Source: Lachnospiraceae bacterium (lineage in GTDB: Bacteria; Bacillota; Clostridia; Lachnospirales; Lachnospiraceae). Taken from it: a stretch of 36,673 bases of DNA. A program made the position numbers and the translations under genes. The notes under the pieces are model-generated. The model searched no databases, was not told the DNA's origin, and saw only the letters and a list, made by a program, of their open reading frames with translations. The stretch lies in the NCBI GenBank assembly GCA_009774585.1, contig VSOA01000005.1, positions 1-36,673 on the forward strand, read 5' to 3'. Positions 1 to 8,769 of the stretch are shown here, in pieces; the first letter of the stretch is position 1, and every line of letters starts with the position of its first letter.

Positions 1-839
1 CGGGACGTATTCCGTCAGACAAGGGCTACCGCCTGTATGTGGATAAGATGATGGAGGAGAAGGAACGGGAAGTGGAGGAGATGAAAGAAATTCTTCTTGC
101 GAAGGAAGACAAGATGGATCATCTCTTAAAGCAGGCGGCGAAGATGCTTGCGGCAAATACTGAGTATGCGGCCATGGTTTCCGCGCCGCAGTATCATCGC
201 AACAAACTGAAATTCATCCAGTTATCCCGTGTGGATATCAACCAGATACTTGCGGTCATCGTTGTGGAGGGCAATGTCATCAAGAACACGATGCTGACGG
301 TGGAAGAAGAGATAAACGATGAGACGCTTTTGAAGTTGAACATTCTGCTGAACACGCATCTGAACGGGTTGTCATTGGAGGAGATTAATCTGGGAATGAT
401 TTCCGCGATGAAGCAGCAGGCAGGCATCCACAGTGTTATTGTAGCAGATGTAATTGATGCGGTTGCCGAAGCAATCAGGGCGGATGAGGATCTTGAGATT
501 TATACGAGCGGTACGAAGAACTTCTTCAAATATCCGGAGCTGGCAGACCATGAACGGGCAAGTGAACTGATTACGACTTTTGAGGAGAAACAGCTGTTAA
601 GCGAACTGGTACAGGATAATTTGTCAGATGAGAATAATACCGGCATACAAGTTTATATTGGTAACGAGACGCCGGTACAAGGAATGAGAGACTGCAGTAT
701 TGTTACTGCGACTTACGAGCTGGATGAAGGAATGAAAGGAACCATAGGTATCATCGGACCTAAGCGGATGGACTATGAGAAGGTAGTTAAGAATCTGAAA
801 CTGTTGAAGAACCAGTTGGATGATTTATATAAAAAATAA
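1..839 (+). CDS. hrcA: Heat-inducible transcription repressor HrcA (5'-truncated by window edge)
   Basis: HrcA represses class I heat-shock genes by binding CIRCE operators and is folded or activated by GroEL. The open frame runs in from the window edge (first whole codon at base 3), and its first residues, GRIPSDKGYRLYVD, match the conserved HrcA segment that follows the N-terminal winged helix. About 65 residues of DNA-binding domain therefore lie outside the window; roughly 278 C-terminal residues of the GAF-like dimerisation domain are present. The internal ATG at 39 is not a real start. It is the first gene of hrcA-grpE-dnaK-dnaJ, with 81 bases before grpE. The CIRCE element expected upstream of hrcA would be outside the window, and none is seen inside. 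Confidence 0.95.
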   Translation, partial: GRIPSDKGYRLYVDKMMEEKEREVEEMKEILLAKEDKMDHLLKQAAKMLAANTEYAAMVSAPQYHRNKLKFIQLSRVDINQILAVIVVEGNVIKNTMLTVEEEINDETLLKLNILLNTHLNGLSLEEINLGMISAMKQQAGIHSVIVADVIDAVAEAIRADEDLEIYTSGTKNFFKYPELADHERASELITTFEEKQLLSELVQDNLSDENNTGIQVYIGNETPVQGMRDCSIVTATYELDEGMKGTIGIIGPKRMDYEKVVKNLKLLKNQLDDLYKK

Positions 840-920
840 ACGTGATTGAGACAGATGTGTCTGAAACATACATGAGCAGAGACGAACAATAATTGAACAT
901 CACAGAAAGGAATGAGAGGC

Positions 921-1580
921 GTGGCAGAGGAAAAAGATAAGTTACAGGAAGAAAACCTGACAGGGGATAATAGAGAGGATATTCCGACGACAGAAGGAAA
1001 GGCGGATACTGCTGAGAAAGCAAGCGCAGGCGATACGGCGCAGGATGTGAATACGGCAGAATCGGTACAGGAATCAAAAGAGGAGACAAAGGAAGAGAAG
1101 AAGGAAAAAAAGAAAAAAGAGAAGACAGATAAAAAGCAGGAAGCTTTGAAAGAGAAGATTAATGAACTGGAAGACAGAGTGAAACGCCAGATGGCAGAGT
1201 TTGAGAATTTCCGAAAGCGGACCGACAAAGAGAAGACGGCAATATTTGAGACGGGCGCGAAGAGTGTAATAGAGAAGATCCTTCCGGTGGTGGACAATTT
1301 TGAAAGGGGTCTCGCAGCTGTGCCGGAGAGTGAGAAGGGCGGAGCATTTGAGCAAGGCATGGAAATGATTTACAAGCAGCTTATGACAGAGCTTGAGAAT
1401 ATGGAAGTAAAACCAATTCCAGCGGTGGGAGAAGAGTTTAATCCGGATTTCCACAATGCAGTAATGCAGGTGGAGAGTGAAGAATTTGATGCCGGAATCA
1501 TTGCGCAGGAACTGCAAAAAGGATATACTTACCGCGACAATGTGGTAAGGCACAGCATGGTGGCAGTTGTACAAGAGTAA
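921..1580 (+). CDS. grpE: Nucleotide exchange factor GrpE
   Basis: GrpE dimers release ADP from DnaK in the DnaK/DnaJ/GrpE chaperone cycle. The protein is about 219 residues, usual for Gram-positive GrpE. It has a very charged Lys/Glu-rich N-terminal arm (residues ~1-75) and long helix, then the conserved core beginning QMAEFENFRKRTDKEK and ending with the beta domain (VEEEFNPDFHNAV-like and GYTYRDNVVRHSMV stretches). I chose GTG at 921 because the AGAAAGGA site (904-911) is 9 bases upstream of it; the ATG at 912 directly abuts that site with no spacer. If ATG 912 were used, three residues are added. It sits between hrcA and dnaK in the heat-shock operon. Confidence 0.95.
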   Translation: MAEEKDKLQEENLTGDNREDIPTTEGKADTAEKASAGDTAQDVNTAESVQESKEETKEEKKEKKKKEKTDKKQEALKEKINELEDRVKRQMAEFENFRKRTDKEKTAIFETGAKSVIEKILPVVDNFERGLAAVPESEKGGAFEQGMEMIYKQLMTELENMEVKPIPAVGEEFNPDFHNAVMQVESEEFDAGIIAQELQKGYTYRDNVVRHSMVAVVQE

Positions 1581-1663
1581 AAAGACTTAAGAAGTGACTT
1601 AGAAACAGTATCAGGCAACAAATGAAATTATTAACGATATATTTTAAATAGGAGGAAGAAATT

Positions 1664-3535
1664 ATGAGTAAAATTATCGGAATTGATTTGGGAACAACAA
1701 ACAGCTGCGTGGCAGTTATGGAAGGTGGTAAGCCTACCGTTATCGCCAATACAGAAGGAGCAAGGACAACACCATCGGTAGTCGCTTTTACGAAGACGGG
1801 CGAGAGACTTGTCGGTGAACCTGCAAAGCGTCAGGCGGTAACGAACGCTGATAAGACGATTGCGTCGATCAAGAGAGATATGGGTACGGACAAAGGACGT
1901 ACCATTGATGAAAAGAAATATTCACCGCAGCAGATTTCAGCGATGATTCTGCAGAAATTAAAGGGTGACGCGGAAAGCTATTTAGGTGAGAAGGTAAACG
2001 AAGCGGTCATTACTGTTCCGGCATATTTCAATGATGCGCAGAGACAGGCAACTAAAGATGCGGGTAAAATCGCAGGTCTTGATGTAAAACGTATTATCAA
2101 CGAGCCTACGGCGGCAGCGCTTGCTTATGGTCTTGACAACGAGAAAGAACAGAAGATTATGGTATACGACCTTGGCGGCGGTACATTCGATGTGTCTATT
2201 ATAGAGATTGGAGACGGCGTTATCGAGGTACTTTCTACTAATGGCGATACGCATCTGGGCGGCGATGACTTTGATCAGAAGGTAATCGACTGGATGTTAG
2301 CTGAGTTTAAGGCACAGGAAGGCGTTGACTTATCTAACGATAAGATGGCGCTTCAGAGATTAAAAGAGGCGGCAGAGAAAGCGAAGAAAGAACTCTCCTC
2401 CGCAACGACAACGAATATCAACCTTCCGTTCATCACTGCGACAGCAGAAGGACCGAAGCATTTCGACATGAATCTTACAAGAGCAAAATTTGATGAATTG
2501 ACGCATGACTTGGTAGAGAAAACGGCAATTCCGGTACAGAATGCGATGAAAGACGCCGGTCTGACCAACGCTGATCTCGGTCAGGTATTGCTGGTAGGCG
2601 GATCTACACGTATTCCTGCGGTTCAGGATAAAGTAAAACAGTTGACAGGTAAAGAGCCGAGTAAGTCATTGAATCCTGATGAGTGCGTTGCGCTGGGCGC
2701 TTCCATTCAGGGCGGTAAGCTGGCGGGAGATGCCGGCGCAGGTGAAATCTTATTGTTAGACGTCACACCGTTATCTTTGTCCATTGAGACAATGGGTGGT
2801 GTCGCTACCAGACTGATCGAGAGAAATACGACGATCCCGACTAAGAAGAGTCAGGTATTCTCTACCGCGGCAGATAACCAGACAGCAGTAGATATTAACG
2901 TTGTACAGGGTGAGAGACAGTTTGCGAAAGACAACAAGTCTCTCGGACAGTTCAGATTAGACGGTATTCCGCCGGCAATGCGCGGCGTTCCGCAGATTGA
3001 AGTTACTTTTGATATCGATGCTAACGGTATCGTGAACGTATCTGCGAAAGATCTTGGAACAGGCAAAGAGCAGCATATTACAATAACGGCCGGTTCCAAT
3101 ATGTCTGATGATGAAATTGACAGAGCAGTAAAAGAGGCTGCAGAGTACGAAGCGCAGGATAAGAAGAGAAAAGAAGCAATTGATACGAGAAATGAAGCGG
3201 ATTCCTTCGTATTCCAGACAGAGAAAGCGCTTACCGAAGTCGGTGACAAGATTGACGCAGCAGATAAGGCAAATGTTGAGGCAGACTTACAGGTGGTTAA
3301 GGATATCTTAGAGCAGACGAAAGATCAGGAAATGTCTGACAGCCAGATTGATGAACTGAAGGCGGCAAAAGAGAAGCTGACTAATTCGGCACAGGCGCTG
3401 TTTACGAAGATGTATGAGAATATGCAGCAGGCGCAGGGCGGTCCGGATATGAGCAATATGGGCGGTGCAGCGGATGCAGGCGCACAGACTGAGACGGCAG
3501 ACGATGTAGTAGACGGAGATTACAGAGAAGTCTAA
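1664..3535 (+). CDS. dnaK: Chaperone protein DnaK (Hsp70)
   Basis: ATP-dependent Hsp70 chaperone acting with DnaJ and GrpE in the cytoplasm. The 623-residue product starts with the canonical MSKIIGIDLGTTNSCVAV phosphate-binding strand. It carries the NEPTAAALAYG and VYDLGGGTFDVS nucleotide-binding motifs, the LLVGGSTRIPAVQ motif, the interdomain linker region LLLDVTPLSLSIET, a substrate-binding beta domain, and an alpha-helical lid. The C-terminus is a Gly/Ala/Asp-rich tail ending in DGDYREV. An AGGAGGAAG site at 1651-1659 precedes the ATG. It lacks the extra loop seen in many Gram-negative DnaKs in the first subdomain, as usual in Firmicutes (family knowledge). It is the third gene of the operon and is expected to be HrcA-controlled. 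Confidence 0.99.
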   Translation: MSKIIGIDLGTTNSCVAVMEGGKPTVIANTEGARTTPSVVAFTKTGERLVGEPAKRQAVTNADKTIASIKRDMGTDKGRTIDEKKYSPQQISAMILQKLKGDAESYLGEKVNEAVITVPAYFNDAQRQATKDAGKIAGLDVKRIINEPTAAALAYGLDNEKEQKIMVYDLGGGTFDVSIIEIGDGVIEVLSTNGDTHLGGDDFDQKVIDWMLAEFKAQEGVDLSNDKMALQRLKEAAEKAKKELSSATTTNINLPFITATAEGPKHFDMNLTRAKFDELTHDLVEKTAIPVQNAMKDAGLTNADLGQVLLVGGSTRIPAVQDKVKQLTGKEPSKSLNPDECVALGASIQGGKLAGDAGAGEILLLDVTPLSLSIETMGGVATRLIERNTTIPTKKSQVFSTAADNQTAVDINVVQGERQFAKDNKSLGQFRLDGIPPAMRGVPQIEVTFDIDANGIVNVSAKDLGTGKEQHITITAGSNMSDDEIDRAVKEAAEYEAQDKKRKEAIDTRNEADSFVFQTEKALTEVGDKIDAADKANVEADLQVVKDILEQTKDQEMSDSQIDELKAAKEKLTNSAQALFTKMYENMQQAQGGPDMSNMGGAADAGAQTETADDVVDGDYREV

Positions 3536-3574
3536 GAACTAAGAGGAAAGGGATAGGCTTGGAGGATTATAAGT

Positions 3575-4744
3575 ATGGCGGAACAGAAACGAGATTATTA
3601 TGAGGTGCTCGGCATTGAGAAGAATGCTGATGACGCCGCTATCAAAAAAGCATATAGAGTTCTTGCTAAGAAGTACCATCCCGATATGAATCCCGGTGAT
3701 GCGGAGGCTGAGAAGAAATTTAAAGAGGCCTCCGAGGCTTATGCAATCTTGAGTGATCCCGAGAAGAGACGGCAGTATGACCAATATGGTCATGCTGCTT
3801 TCGATGGTGCGGGAGGTGCCGGCGGCTTCGGCGGTTTTGATTTTAACAGCGCCGATTTTACGGATATTTTCGGGGACATTTTCGGAGATATTTTTGGCGG
3901 CGGCCGTCGTGGCGGCAGAAGTAACGGTCCGATGAAGGGCGCGAACATCCGTACCAGCGTGCGCATTACCTTTGAGGAGGCGGTATTCGGAGTAGACAAA
4001 GAGATTGAGTTGACGCTCAAAGACGAATGTACCGCTTGCCATGGAACGGGAGCGAAACCCGGCACCAGTCCGGAGACGTGCGGCAAGTGCGGTGGTAAAG
4101 GGCAGGTTGTCTTTACGCAGCAGTCATTCTTCGGAACAGTCAGAAATGTACAGACATGTCCGGACTGCCACGGAACCGGTAAAGTGATTAAAGATAAATG
4201 TCCGGATTGCAGAGGTACGGGATATATTGCAAATAAGAAGAAGATTCAGGTGTCTATTCCGGCAGGAATTGACAGTGGACAATGCGTCCGTATTCGTGAC
4301 AAGGGTGAACCCGGTACGAACGGCGGACCGAGGGGCGATTTGCTCGTAGAGGTAATCGTAGGAAGGCATCCTATTTTCCAGAGGCAGGACGAAAGTATTT
4401 ATTCTACTGTTCCGGTGTCCTTTGCAGTTGCCGCGCTGGGCGGTGAGATTGTGATTGACACGGTGGACGGTAAAGTAATTTACGACGTCAAAGCGGGAAC
4501 ACAGACTGACACAAAAGTGCGTCTGAAAGGAAAAGGCGTTCCGTCCCTTCGCAATAAAAACATCAGAGGCGATCACTATGTGACTCTGGTAGTGCAGGTT
4601 CCGGATAAACTGTCCCACGAAGCGAAGGAACTCTTAAAGAAGTTTGACGAAATAACCGGAGATACACTCAGCGCGGCAAAGAAAGTTTCTGGAAACAGCG
4701 CGGAGGAGCCGGTCGGCAAAAGTAAGAAAAAATTCAGAAAATAG
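3575..4744 (+). CDS. dnaJ: Chaperone protein DnaJ (type I Hsp40)
   Basis: Co-chaperone that delivers clients to DnaK and stimulates its ATPase. Domains visible in order in the 389-residue product: J domain (~1-70) with the HPD motif in KKYHPDMNPGD; Gly/Phe region (~75-125, GGAGGFGGFDF); zinc-binding region with all four CxxCxGxG repeats (CTACHGTG, CGKCGGKG, CPDCHGTG, CPDCRGTG, ~145-210); and C-terminal client-binding domains ending in a Lys-rich tail. It is therefore a full type I DnaJ with both zinc centres intact. It is preceded by GGAGGA and lies 39 bases after dnaK. A hairpin 26 bases past its stop probably ends the heat-shock operon. Confidence 0.98.
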   Translation: MAEQKRDYYEVLGIEKNADDAAIKKAYRVLAKKYHPDMNPGDAEAEKKFKEASEAYAILSDPEKRRQYDQYGHAAFDGAGGAGGFGGFDFNSADFTDIFGDIFGDIFGGGRRGGRSNGPMKGANIRTSVRITFEEAVFGVDKEIELTLKDECTACHGTGAKPGTSPETCGKCGGKGQVVFTQQSFFGTVRNVQTCPDCHGTGKVIKDKCPDCRGTGYIANKKKIQVSIPAGIDSGQCVRIRDKGEPGTNGGPRGDLLVEVIVGRHPIFQRQDESIYSTVPVSFAVAALGGEIVIDTVDGKVIYDVKAGTQTDTKVRLKGKGVPSLRNKNIRGDHYVTLVVQVPDKLSHEAKELLKKFDEITGDTLSAAKKVSGNSAEEPVGKSKKKFRK

Positions 4745-4769
4745 AAGAATAGCTGAGAACAAATAGTAG

Positions 4770-4813
4770 ACGGCGCACTTTCCGGTTTAGCGGTAAGCGT
4801 GCCGTTCTTTTCC
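4770..4813 (+). terminator. Probable intrinsic terminator of the hrcA-dnaJ operon
   Basis: ACGGCGCACTT (4770-4780) pairs with AAGCGTGCCGT (4795-4805) with one G-T wobble and one mismatch, and the inner CCG/CGG extends the stem. The hairpin is followed by TCTTTTCC. It sits directly between dnaJ and the promoter-like sequence of the next gene. The U-run is interrupted, so termination may be incomplete. Confidence 0.65.
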
Positions 4814-4829
4814 ATTTATACGGCATATT

Positions 4830-4880
4830 TTGACAACGCTTGAATTTCGAGTATACAGTATTCTTGTTTTCGGGTATAAT
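4830..4880 (+). promoter_or_regulatory. Putative promoter(s) of the DUF3048 lipoprotein gene
   Basis: A perfect -35 TTGACA at 4830-4835 is followed after 16 bases by TATACA at 4852-4857. A perfect TATAAT also occurs at 4875-4880 but without a good -35 at the right distance. Either could serve; the first pair has the better spacing. The start codon of the downstream gene is at 4965, leaving an untranslated leader of roughly 80-100 bases. Confidence 0.5.
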
Positions 4881-4964
4881 AAAATTGAAATTGAAATTTT
4901 TCATTCATGTCCATACCTTTGAATAAATGAACCGTAAAGCACGATAAGAAGAAAAGAGGTAAGA

Positions 4965-6203
4965 ATGTTGCGAAAGACGATAAAGTTGTTAATGATAACA
5001 TCTCTGTGCGGAGCGCTCTGTCTTGCCGGATGTGGAAAGAAAGAAGAGCCGGTGCCTGAACTGCCGGAACAATTAGAAGTGCTTCCGGAAGTGGAAGAGG
5101 AACCGGAGGAAACGGCGAGCGAGCCGGAGGAACCGACGACTTCCAGTCTCGTCATTGAAGAACGGACAGTGGTTAACGGTGAGATACAGAGTTACCTGAC
5201 AGGAGAGTGGACAAGCGAAGAAATAGCGACCAGAAGACCCATTGCAGTTATGATTCCGAACAACAGACCTGCAATGCCCCAGTACGGTCTGTCTAAGGCG
5301 GCTATTATTTACGAAGCGCCTGTGGAAGGACGTATTACAAGGCTTATGGCGGTGTTTGAAGATTTCGATGATCTGGAGAGAATCGGACCCATACGAAGCA
5401 GCCGGGATTATTTCGTATACGTTGCAATGGGATATGAAGCAATCTACTGTAACTGGGGTTTGGCGAAACCTTATGTGGAAGAACTGATCAACCGTCCTAA
5501 TTATTACAATGTCAGCGCGGCGGTAGACGGTATTCACAACCCGGCGGACGAGGCGTTTGACAGAGTCAGCAGACCCGGATATGCCAAAGAATTTACGGGT
5601 TATCTTATGATAGATGGTTTGTTCAAGGCGGTAGAACGTCTTGGATATGATTGGAATTATGATGAGAATTATGTGCCTCCGTTTTTGTTTGCGGCGGATG
5701 ATGTGGTAGCGGATTATCCGGACAAGGATACGGCGTATATTATCTATCCGGGTGGAAAAACGGGCAACAACTCGGGAGGATACGGAGCATACAATCCGTA
5801 TTTCGAGTATCATGAAGACGACCGCCTGTATTACCGTTATCAGGACGGCGGCAAGCAGATTGACGAGTATAATAACGAGCAGTTAACTGTCAGCAATGTG
5901 GTATTCCAATACTGCCACGGAGAGAAAAGAGATGCTCATGATTATCTTGCCTTTGGCGTTCACGGTGAGGGAGACGCGCTTGTATTTACGAACGGTAAGG
6001 TGATTCAAGGCACATGGGAGCGTTATGACGGAGACTTTACTCCGGCTAAATTCTATGACGAGGAAGGCAATGAGATTGTCTTTAATCAGGGTAAGACTTG
6101 GGTTTGCAATATCTGGCAGGAGTACGGAGAGTGCGTGCAGTACGGCGAGGATGATGACAGTCTGGTTACGCCCGATATACCGTCCGTACCGTCGGGGGAA
6201 TAA
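4965..6203 (+). CDS. DUF3048 lipoprotein (YerB-like)
   Basis: A secreted lipoprotein of unknown biochemical role. The N-terminus is a lipoprotein signal peptide (MLRKTIKLLMITSLCGALCL) with lipobox LAGC; Cys23 would be lipidated. A Glu/Pro-rich linker (~30-60) follows, as in many surface lipoproteins. The rest matches the DUF3048 family: the N-terminal block contains RPIAVMIPNNRPAMPQYGLS, the YEAPVEGRITR motif and the GPIRSSRDYFV motif, and the C-terminal block contains VFQYCHGEKRDAH and GKVIQGTWERYD. The 412-residue length is normal for the family (Bacillus YerB is the best-known member). It has its own promoter-like sequence and interrupts the usual dnaJ-prmA adjacency. No catalytic residues can be assigned. 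Confidence 0.9.
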   Translation: MLRKTIKLLMITSLCGALCLAGCGKKEEPVPELPEQLEVLPEVEEEPEETASEPEEPTTSSLVIEERTVVNGEIQSYLTGEWTSEEIATRRPIAVMIPNNRPAMPQYGLSKAAIIYEAPVEGRITRLMAVFEDFDDLERIGPIRSSRDYFVYVAMGYEAIYCNWGLAKPYVEELINRPNYYNVSAAVDGIHNPADEAFDRVSRPGYAKEFTGYLMIDGLFKAVERLGYDWNYDENYVPPFLFAADDVVADYPDKDTAYIIYPGGKTGNNSGGYGAYNPYFEYHEDDRLYYRYQDGGKQIDEYNNEQLTVSNVVFQYCHGEKRDAHDYLAFGVHGEGDALVFTNGKVIQGTWERYDGDFTPAKFYDEEGNEIVFNQGKTWVCNIWQEYGECVQYGEDDDSLVTPDIPSVPSGE

Positions 6204-6205
6204 AA

Positions 6206-6268
6206 GATTGAAAATTATAAATTTTCAATCGCGAGATTTGTGGCCGCGCATTGCTTGCCACAAACTCG
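6206..6268. repeat. Double-hairpin intergenic element, copy 1
   Basis: Hairpin A: GATTGAAAATT (6206-6216) and AATTTTCAATC (6220-6230), a perfect 11-bp stem with a 3-base loop. Hairpin B follows immediately: CGAGATTTGTGGC (6232-6244) pairs with GCCACAAACTCG (6257-6268), 12 bp with one bulged A. A further GCGCAT/ATGCGC pair (6246-6251 with 6271-6276 region) could form instead. Neither hairpin has a U-tract, so simple termination is unlikely. A similarly built element lies after thiI (11124-11180); both share GCGAG(A)TTT...AAACTCG. Confidence 0.55.
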
Positions 6269-6304
6269 TCATGCGCAAAAAGCAGCGCAGAAATGAGGTT
6301 AACA

Positions 6305-7294
6305 ATGAAATGGATGAAATTTAGAATCAAGACAGTTACAGATGCAGAAGATATTATTATCAGCACCCTCTATGACATTGGTCTGGAGGGTGCGCAGATT
6401 GAGGACAAGATTCCGCTTACTGCCCTTGAAAAGGAGCAGATGTTTGTGGACATTTTACCGGACGGACCGGAGGATGACGGGATCGCATATTTAAATTTTT
6501 TTGTGGAGGAGAAGGACGACGGCAGTCTTGAAGTAAATGGTGTATCGGCGGATAGAGATACCCTTGTGGCGCAGATACGGCAGGAACTCGATGAACTGCG
6601 CGTTTTCATGGACGTCGGTGAGGGAAGTATTACAGTGACGGAAACTGAGGATATTGACTGGATTAACAACTGGAAACAGTATTTTCATCAGTTTTACATA
6701 GACGATCTGCTGGTAATTCCCTCATGGGAAGAGGTAAAAGAGGAGGACCGGGATAAGAAAATACTGCATATTGACCCGGGAACCGCTTTCGGCACCGGAA
6801 TGCATGAGACGACGCAATTGTGTATCCGTCAGATTAAAAAGTACCTGACGCCTGAGACAGAACTGCTTGACGTGGGAACGGGCAGCGGCATACTGGCAAT
6901 TCTTGCACTGATGTACGGGGCAAAACATGCGGTAGGAACCGATTTGGACCCCTGCGCAGTGGATGCTGTGGCAGAGAATATGAAGACGAATCATATTGAT
7001 GAACAGTCATTTCAAATGATGATAGGCAATATTATTACGGATAAAGAAGTGCAGGATCGCGTGGGATATGAGCGCTATGATATTGTAGTGGCTAATATCC
7101 TCGCCGACGTACTGGTTCCTCTTACGCCTGTTATTGTGGGACAGTTGAAGAAAGGCGGTGTCTATATCACTTCCGGTATTATTGACATGAAAGAGGAGAC
7201 GGTACGGGAGGCTGTGGAAGCGGCAGGATTAGAGATTATTGAAGTGACTTATCAGGGCGAGTGGGTATCGGTTACGGCACGCAAGAATGCATAG
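6305..7294 (+). CDS. prmA: Ribosomal protein L11 methyltransferase PrmA
   Basis: SAM-dependent methyltransferase that trimethylates lysines of ribosomal protein L11. The 329-residue product has the N-terminal ferredoxin-like substrate domain (~1-120, ending IDWINNWKQYFHQF) and a Rossmann methyltransferase domain with LDPGTAFGTGMHETT-type motif (here IDPGTAFGTGMHETT), SAM motif LLDVGTGSGILAI, and the VANILADVLVPL motif near the active site. I chose ATG 6305 because GAGGT (6295-6299) is 5 bases upstream; the open frame extends 18 codons further to an ATG at 6251, but that extension lies inside the intergenic hairpins and has no ribosome site. The dnaJ-prmA-rsmE order matches Bacillus yqeT-yqeU. 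Confidence 0.97.
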   Translation: MKWMKFRIKTVTDAEDIIISTLYDIGLEGAQIEDKIPLTALEKEQMFVDILPDGPEDDGIAYLNFFVEEKDDGSLEVNGVSADRDTLVAQIRQELDELRVFMDVGEGSITVTETEDIDWINNWKQYFHQFYIDDLLVIPSWEEVKEEDRDKKILHIDPGTAFGTGMHETTQLCIRQIKKYLTPETELLDVGTGSGILAILALMYGAKHAVGTDLDPCAVDAVAENMKTNHIDEQSFQMMIGNIITDKEVQDRVGYERYDIVVANILADVLVPLTPVIVGQLKKGGVYITSGIIDMKEETVREAVEAAGLEIIEVTYQGEWVSVTARKNA

Positions 7295-7336
7295 CGGATG
7301 CGAACAGAGAACATTCTGTAAAGGAAATGAAATAGA

Positions 7337-7882
7337 ATGATAGAGATCATAAGACGAAACAAAGCGGGAAAGTGGAGCAATATAGCAGGCATTCTGGCGC
7401 TTATATGGATGTGCGTTATTTTTGCCTTTTCCGCTCAGACCAAAGAAGAATCAAGCGTAGTCAGTGAAGGATTCAGTTACCGTATCGTTAGTACGACGGG
7501 GCTGTTTTTTCATTTGAATCTGGATGAGGAGCAGCTCCATGAAATTGCTGCGTCGATAGAATTTTTCGTACGTAAAGCTGCGCATATGACAGAGTTTGCA
7601 ATTCTGGCAGTGCTGCTCTATGTATGGTTTGCCAGATGGGAAATGGCGCGCGTGCGCAGAGGGTGTCTGGCGGCATTTCTGACCATGCTTTATGCCTGCA
7701 GCGACGAGTTTCATCAGTTGTTCGTGGCAGGACGTTCGGGAAGAATCAGTGACGTGTTGATAGACAGCGCCGGTGCGGTATTGGGTATGGCGGCTTTCAT
7801 GCTGGTGGAGAGCATCGTCTTCGCATTGTGCAGGCGCAGACGTGCAAGGAAAGTGGCACGGAATGATGGGAATCTTAAATAG
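7337..7882 (+). CDS. VanZ-like family membrane protein
   Basis: A 181-residue membrane protein of the VanZ-like family; VanZ itself gives low-level teicoplanin resistance, but most chromosomal relatives have no assigned function. Predicted membrane segments lie near residues 15-33, 80-97, 107-122 and 143-163. The family signature is visible as FVRKAAHMTEFAIL in the second segment, followed by DEFHQLFVAGRSGRISDVLIDSAGAVLG, whose FHQ and GR-DV-D-G residues are typical. The C-terminus is strongly basic (RRRRARKVAR). It begins 42 bases after prmA with GGAAATG-type ribosome site and ends 27 bases before rsmE, so it is probably co-transcribed. Nothing nearby suggests a glycopeptide-resistance cluster. 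Confidence 0.88.
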   Translation: MIEIIRRNKAGKWSNIAGILALIWMCVIFAFSAQTKEESSVVSEGFSYRIVSTTGLFFHLNLDEEQLHEIAASIEFFVRKAAHMTEFAILAVLLYVWFARWEMARVRRGCLAAFLTMLYACSDEFHQLFVAGRSGRISDVLIDSAGAVLGMAAFMLVESIVFALCRRRRARKVARNDGNLK

Positions 7883-7909
7883 TTTACTGTGAAAGATATA
7901 GGTGCAAGG

Positions 7910-8650
7910 ATGTATCGTTTTTTTGTGGAACCGTCGCAGATAGAAGGCAAAAGGGTTGTGATAACGGGAAGTGATTTCAACCATATCAAAAATGTGCTTC
8001 GCATGAAAATCGGGGAAGAAATTGCGGTCAGTAACGGAAATGACGACAGGGAATACCGCTGCGGTATAGAAGAATATACGGACGACGAGGTGATCTGCAC
8101 ACTTCGATTTATCAAGGAGGACGGAGTTGAACTGCCGTCCAAAATATATCTTTTTCAAGGGCTGCCGAAGGCAGATAAAATGGAATTGGTGATTCAGAAG
8201 GCGATTGAACTGGGAGCATATGAGGTGATTCCGGTGGCGGCCAAAAGGTGTATTGTCAAGCTTGACGAGAAGAAAGCGGCAGCGAAGGTGAGCAGATGGC
8301 AGGGGATTGCCGAAGCGGCGGCGAAGCAGAGTAAGCGCGGTGTGATTCCCGCCGTGCATGATGTTATGAGTATGCAGGAGGCAATTGCGTATGCAAAGAA
8401 TATGGATATCAAGCTGATTCCATATGAACTTGCCGAGGATATGCAGCATACGAGAGAGCTGGTGGAGTCTGTCGAACCGGGCAAGCGTATTGCTGTATTC
8501 ATAGGTCCTGAAGGCGGATTTGAGGAAAGCGAAATAGAAACGGCGTTTAAGGCGGGTATTGAGCCGATAACCCTCGGCAGACGTATTCTGAGGACAGAGA
8601 CGGCGGGTCTGACTGTGCTTTCTTGGCTGATGTATCAATTAGAATCTTAA
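7910..8650 (+). CDS. rsmE: 16S rRNA (uracil1498-N3)-methyltransferase RsmE
   Basis: SPOUT-class enzyme that methylates N3 of U1498 in 16S rRNA. The 246-residue product starts MYRFFVEPSQIEG, the typical RsmE opening, followed by a small PUA-like domain (~1-70). The SPOUT domain includes LFQGLPKADKMELVIQKAIELGA, KRCIVKL, the SAM-knot motif IGPEGGFEESEI (~197-208) and LGRRILRTETAG (~224-235). I chose ATG 7910: the open frame extends to GTG 7889, but homologues begin MYRFF and an AGG lies 7 bases upstream. It follows vanZ in the prmA operon. A gap of 119 bases separates it from the cysteine desulfurase gene. Confidence 0.97.
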   Translation: MYRFFVEPSQIEGKRVVITGSDFNHIKNVLRMKIGEEIAVSNGNDDREYRCGIEEYTDDEVICTLRFIKEDGVELPSKIYLFQGLPKADKMELVIQKAIELGAYEVIPVAAKRCIVKLDEKKAAAKVSRWQGIAEAAAKQSKRGVIPAVHDVMSMQEAIAYAKNMDIKLIPYELAEDMQHTRELVESVEPGKRIAVFIGPEGGFEESEIETAFKAGIEPITLGRRILRTETAGLTVLSWLMYQLES

Positions 8651-8769
8651 CAACATATGATAAGCTATGAAGCTAAAATCTGTTTTATGCATAGAAAATA
8701 TCTCATATAGTAAAAGTGCTCGAACAGAAACTTCCGCGAACGATAGGTCAAGAGAAAGGAATGACGATA

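Noticed and set aside
5073..5813. Minus-strand open frame opposite the DUF3048 lipoprotein gene
   Set aside because: Arg/Ile-rich composition with no family resemblance; the plus-strand gene has a lipobox and a clear family match.
7337..7882. VanZ-like gene as evidence of glycopeptide resistance
   Set aside because: The family is broad, no vanHAX/RS genes are near, and the gene sits in a housekeeping operon.
7451..8638. Long minus-strand open frame (about 395 codons) opposite vanZ and rsmE
   Set aside because: It lies antisense to two well-recognised genes, has no ribosome site, and its His/Arg/Cys-rich composition is that of a reverse-frame shadow.
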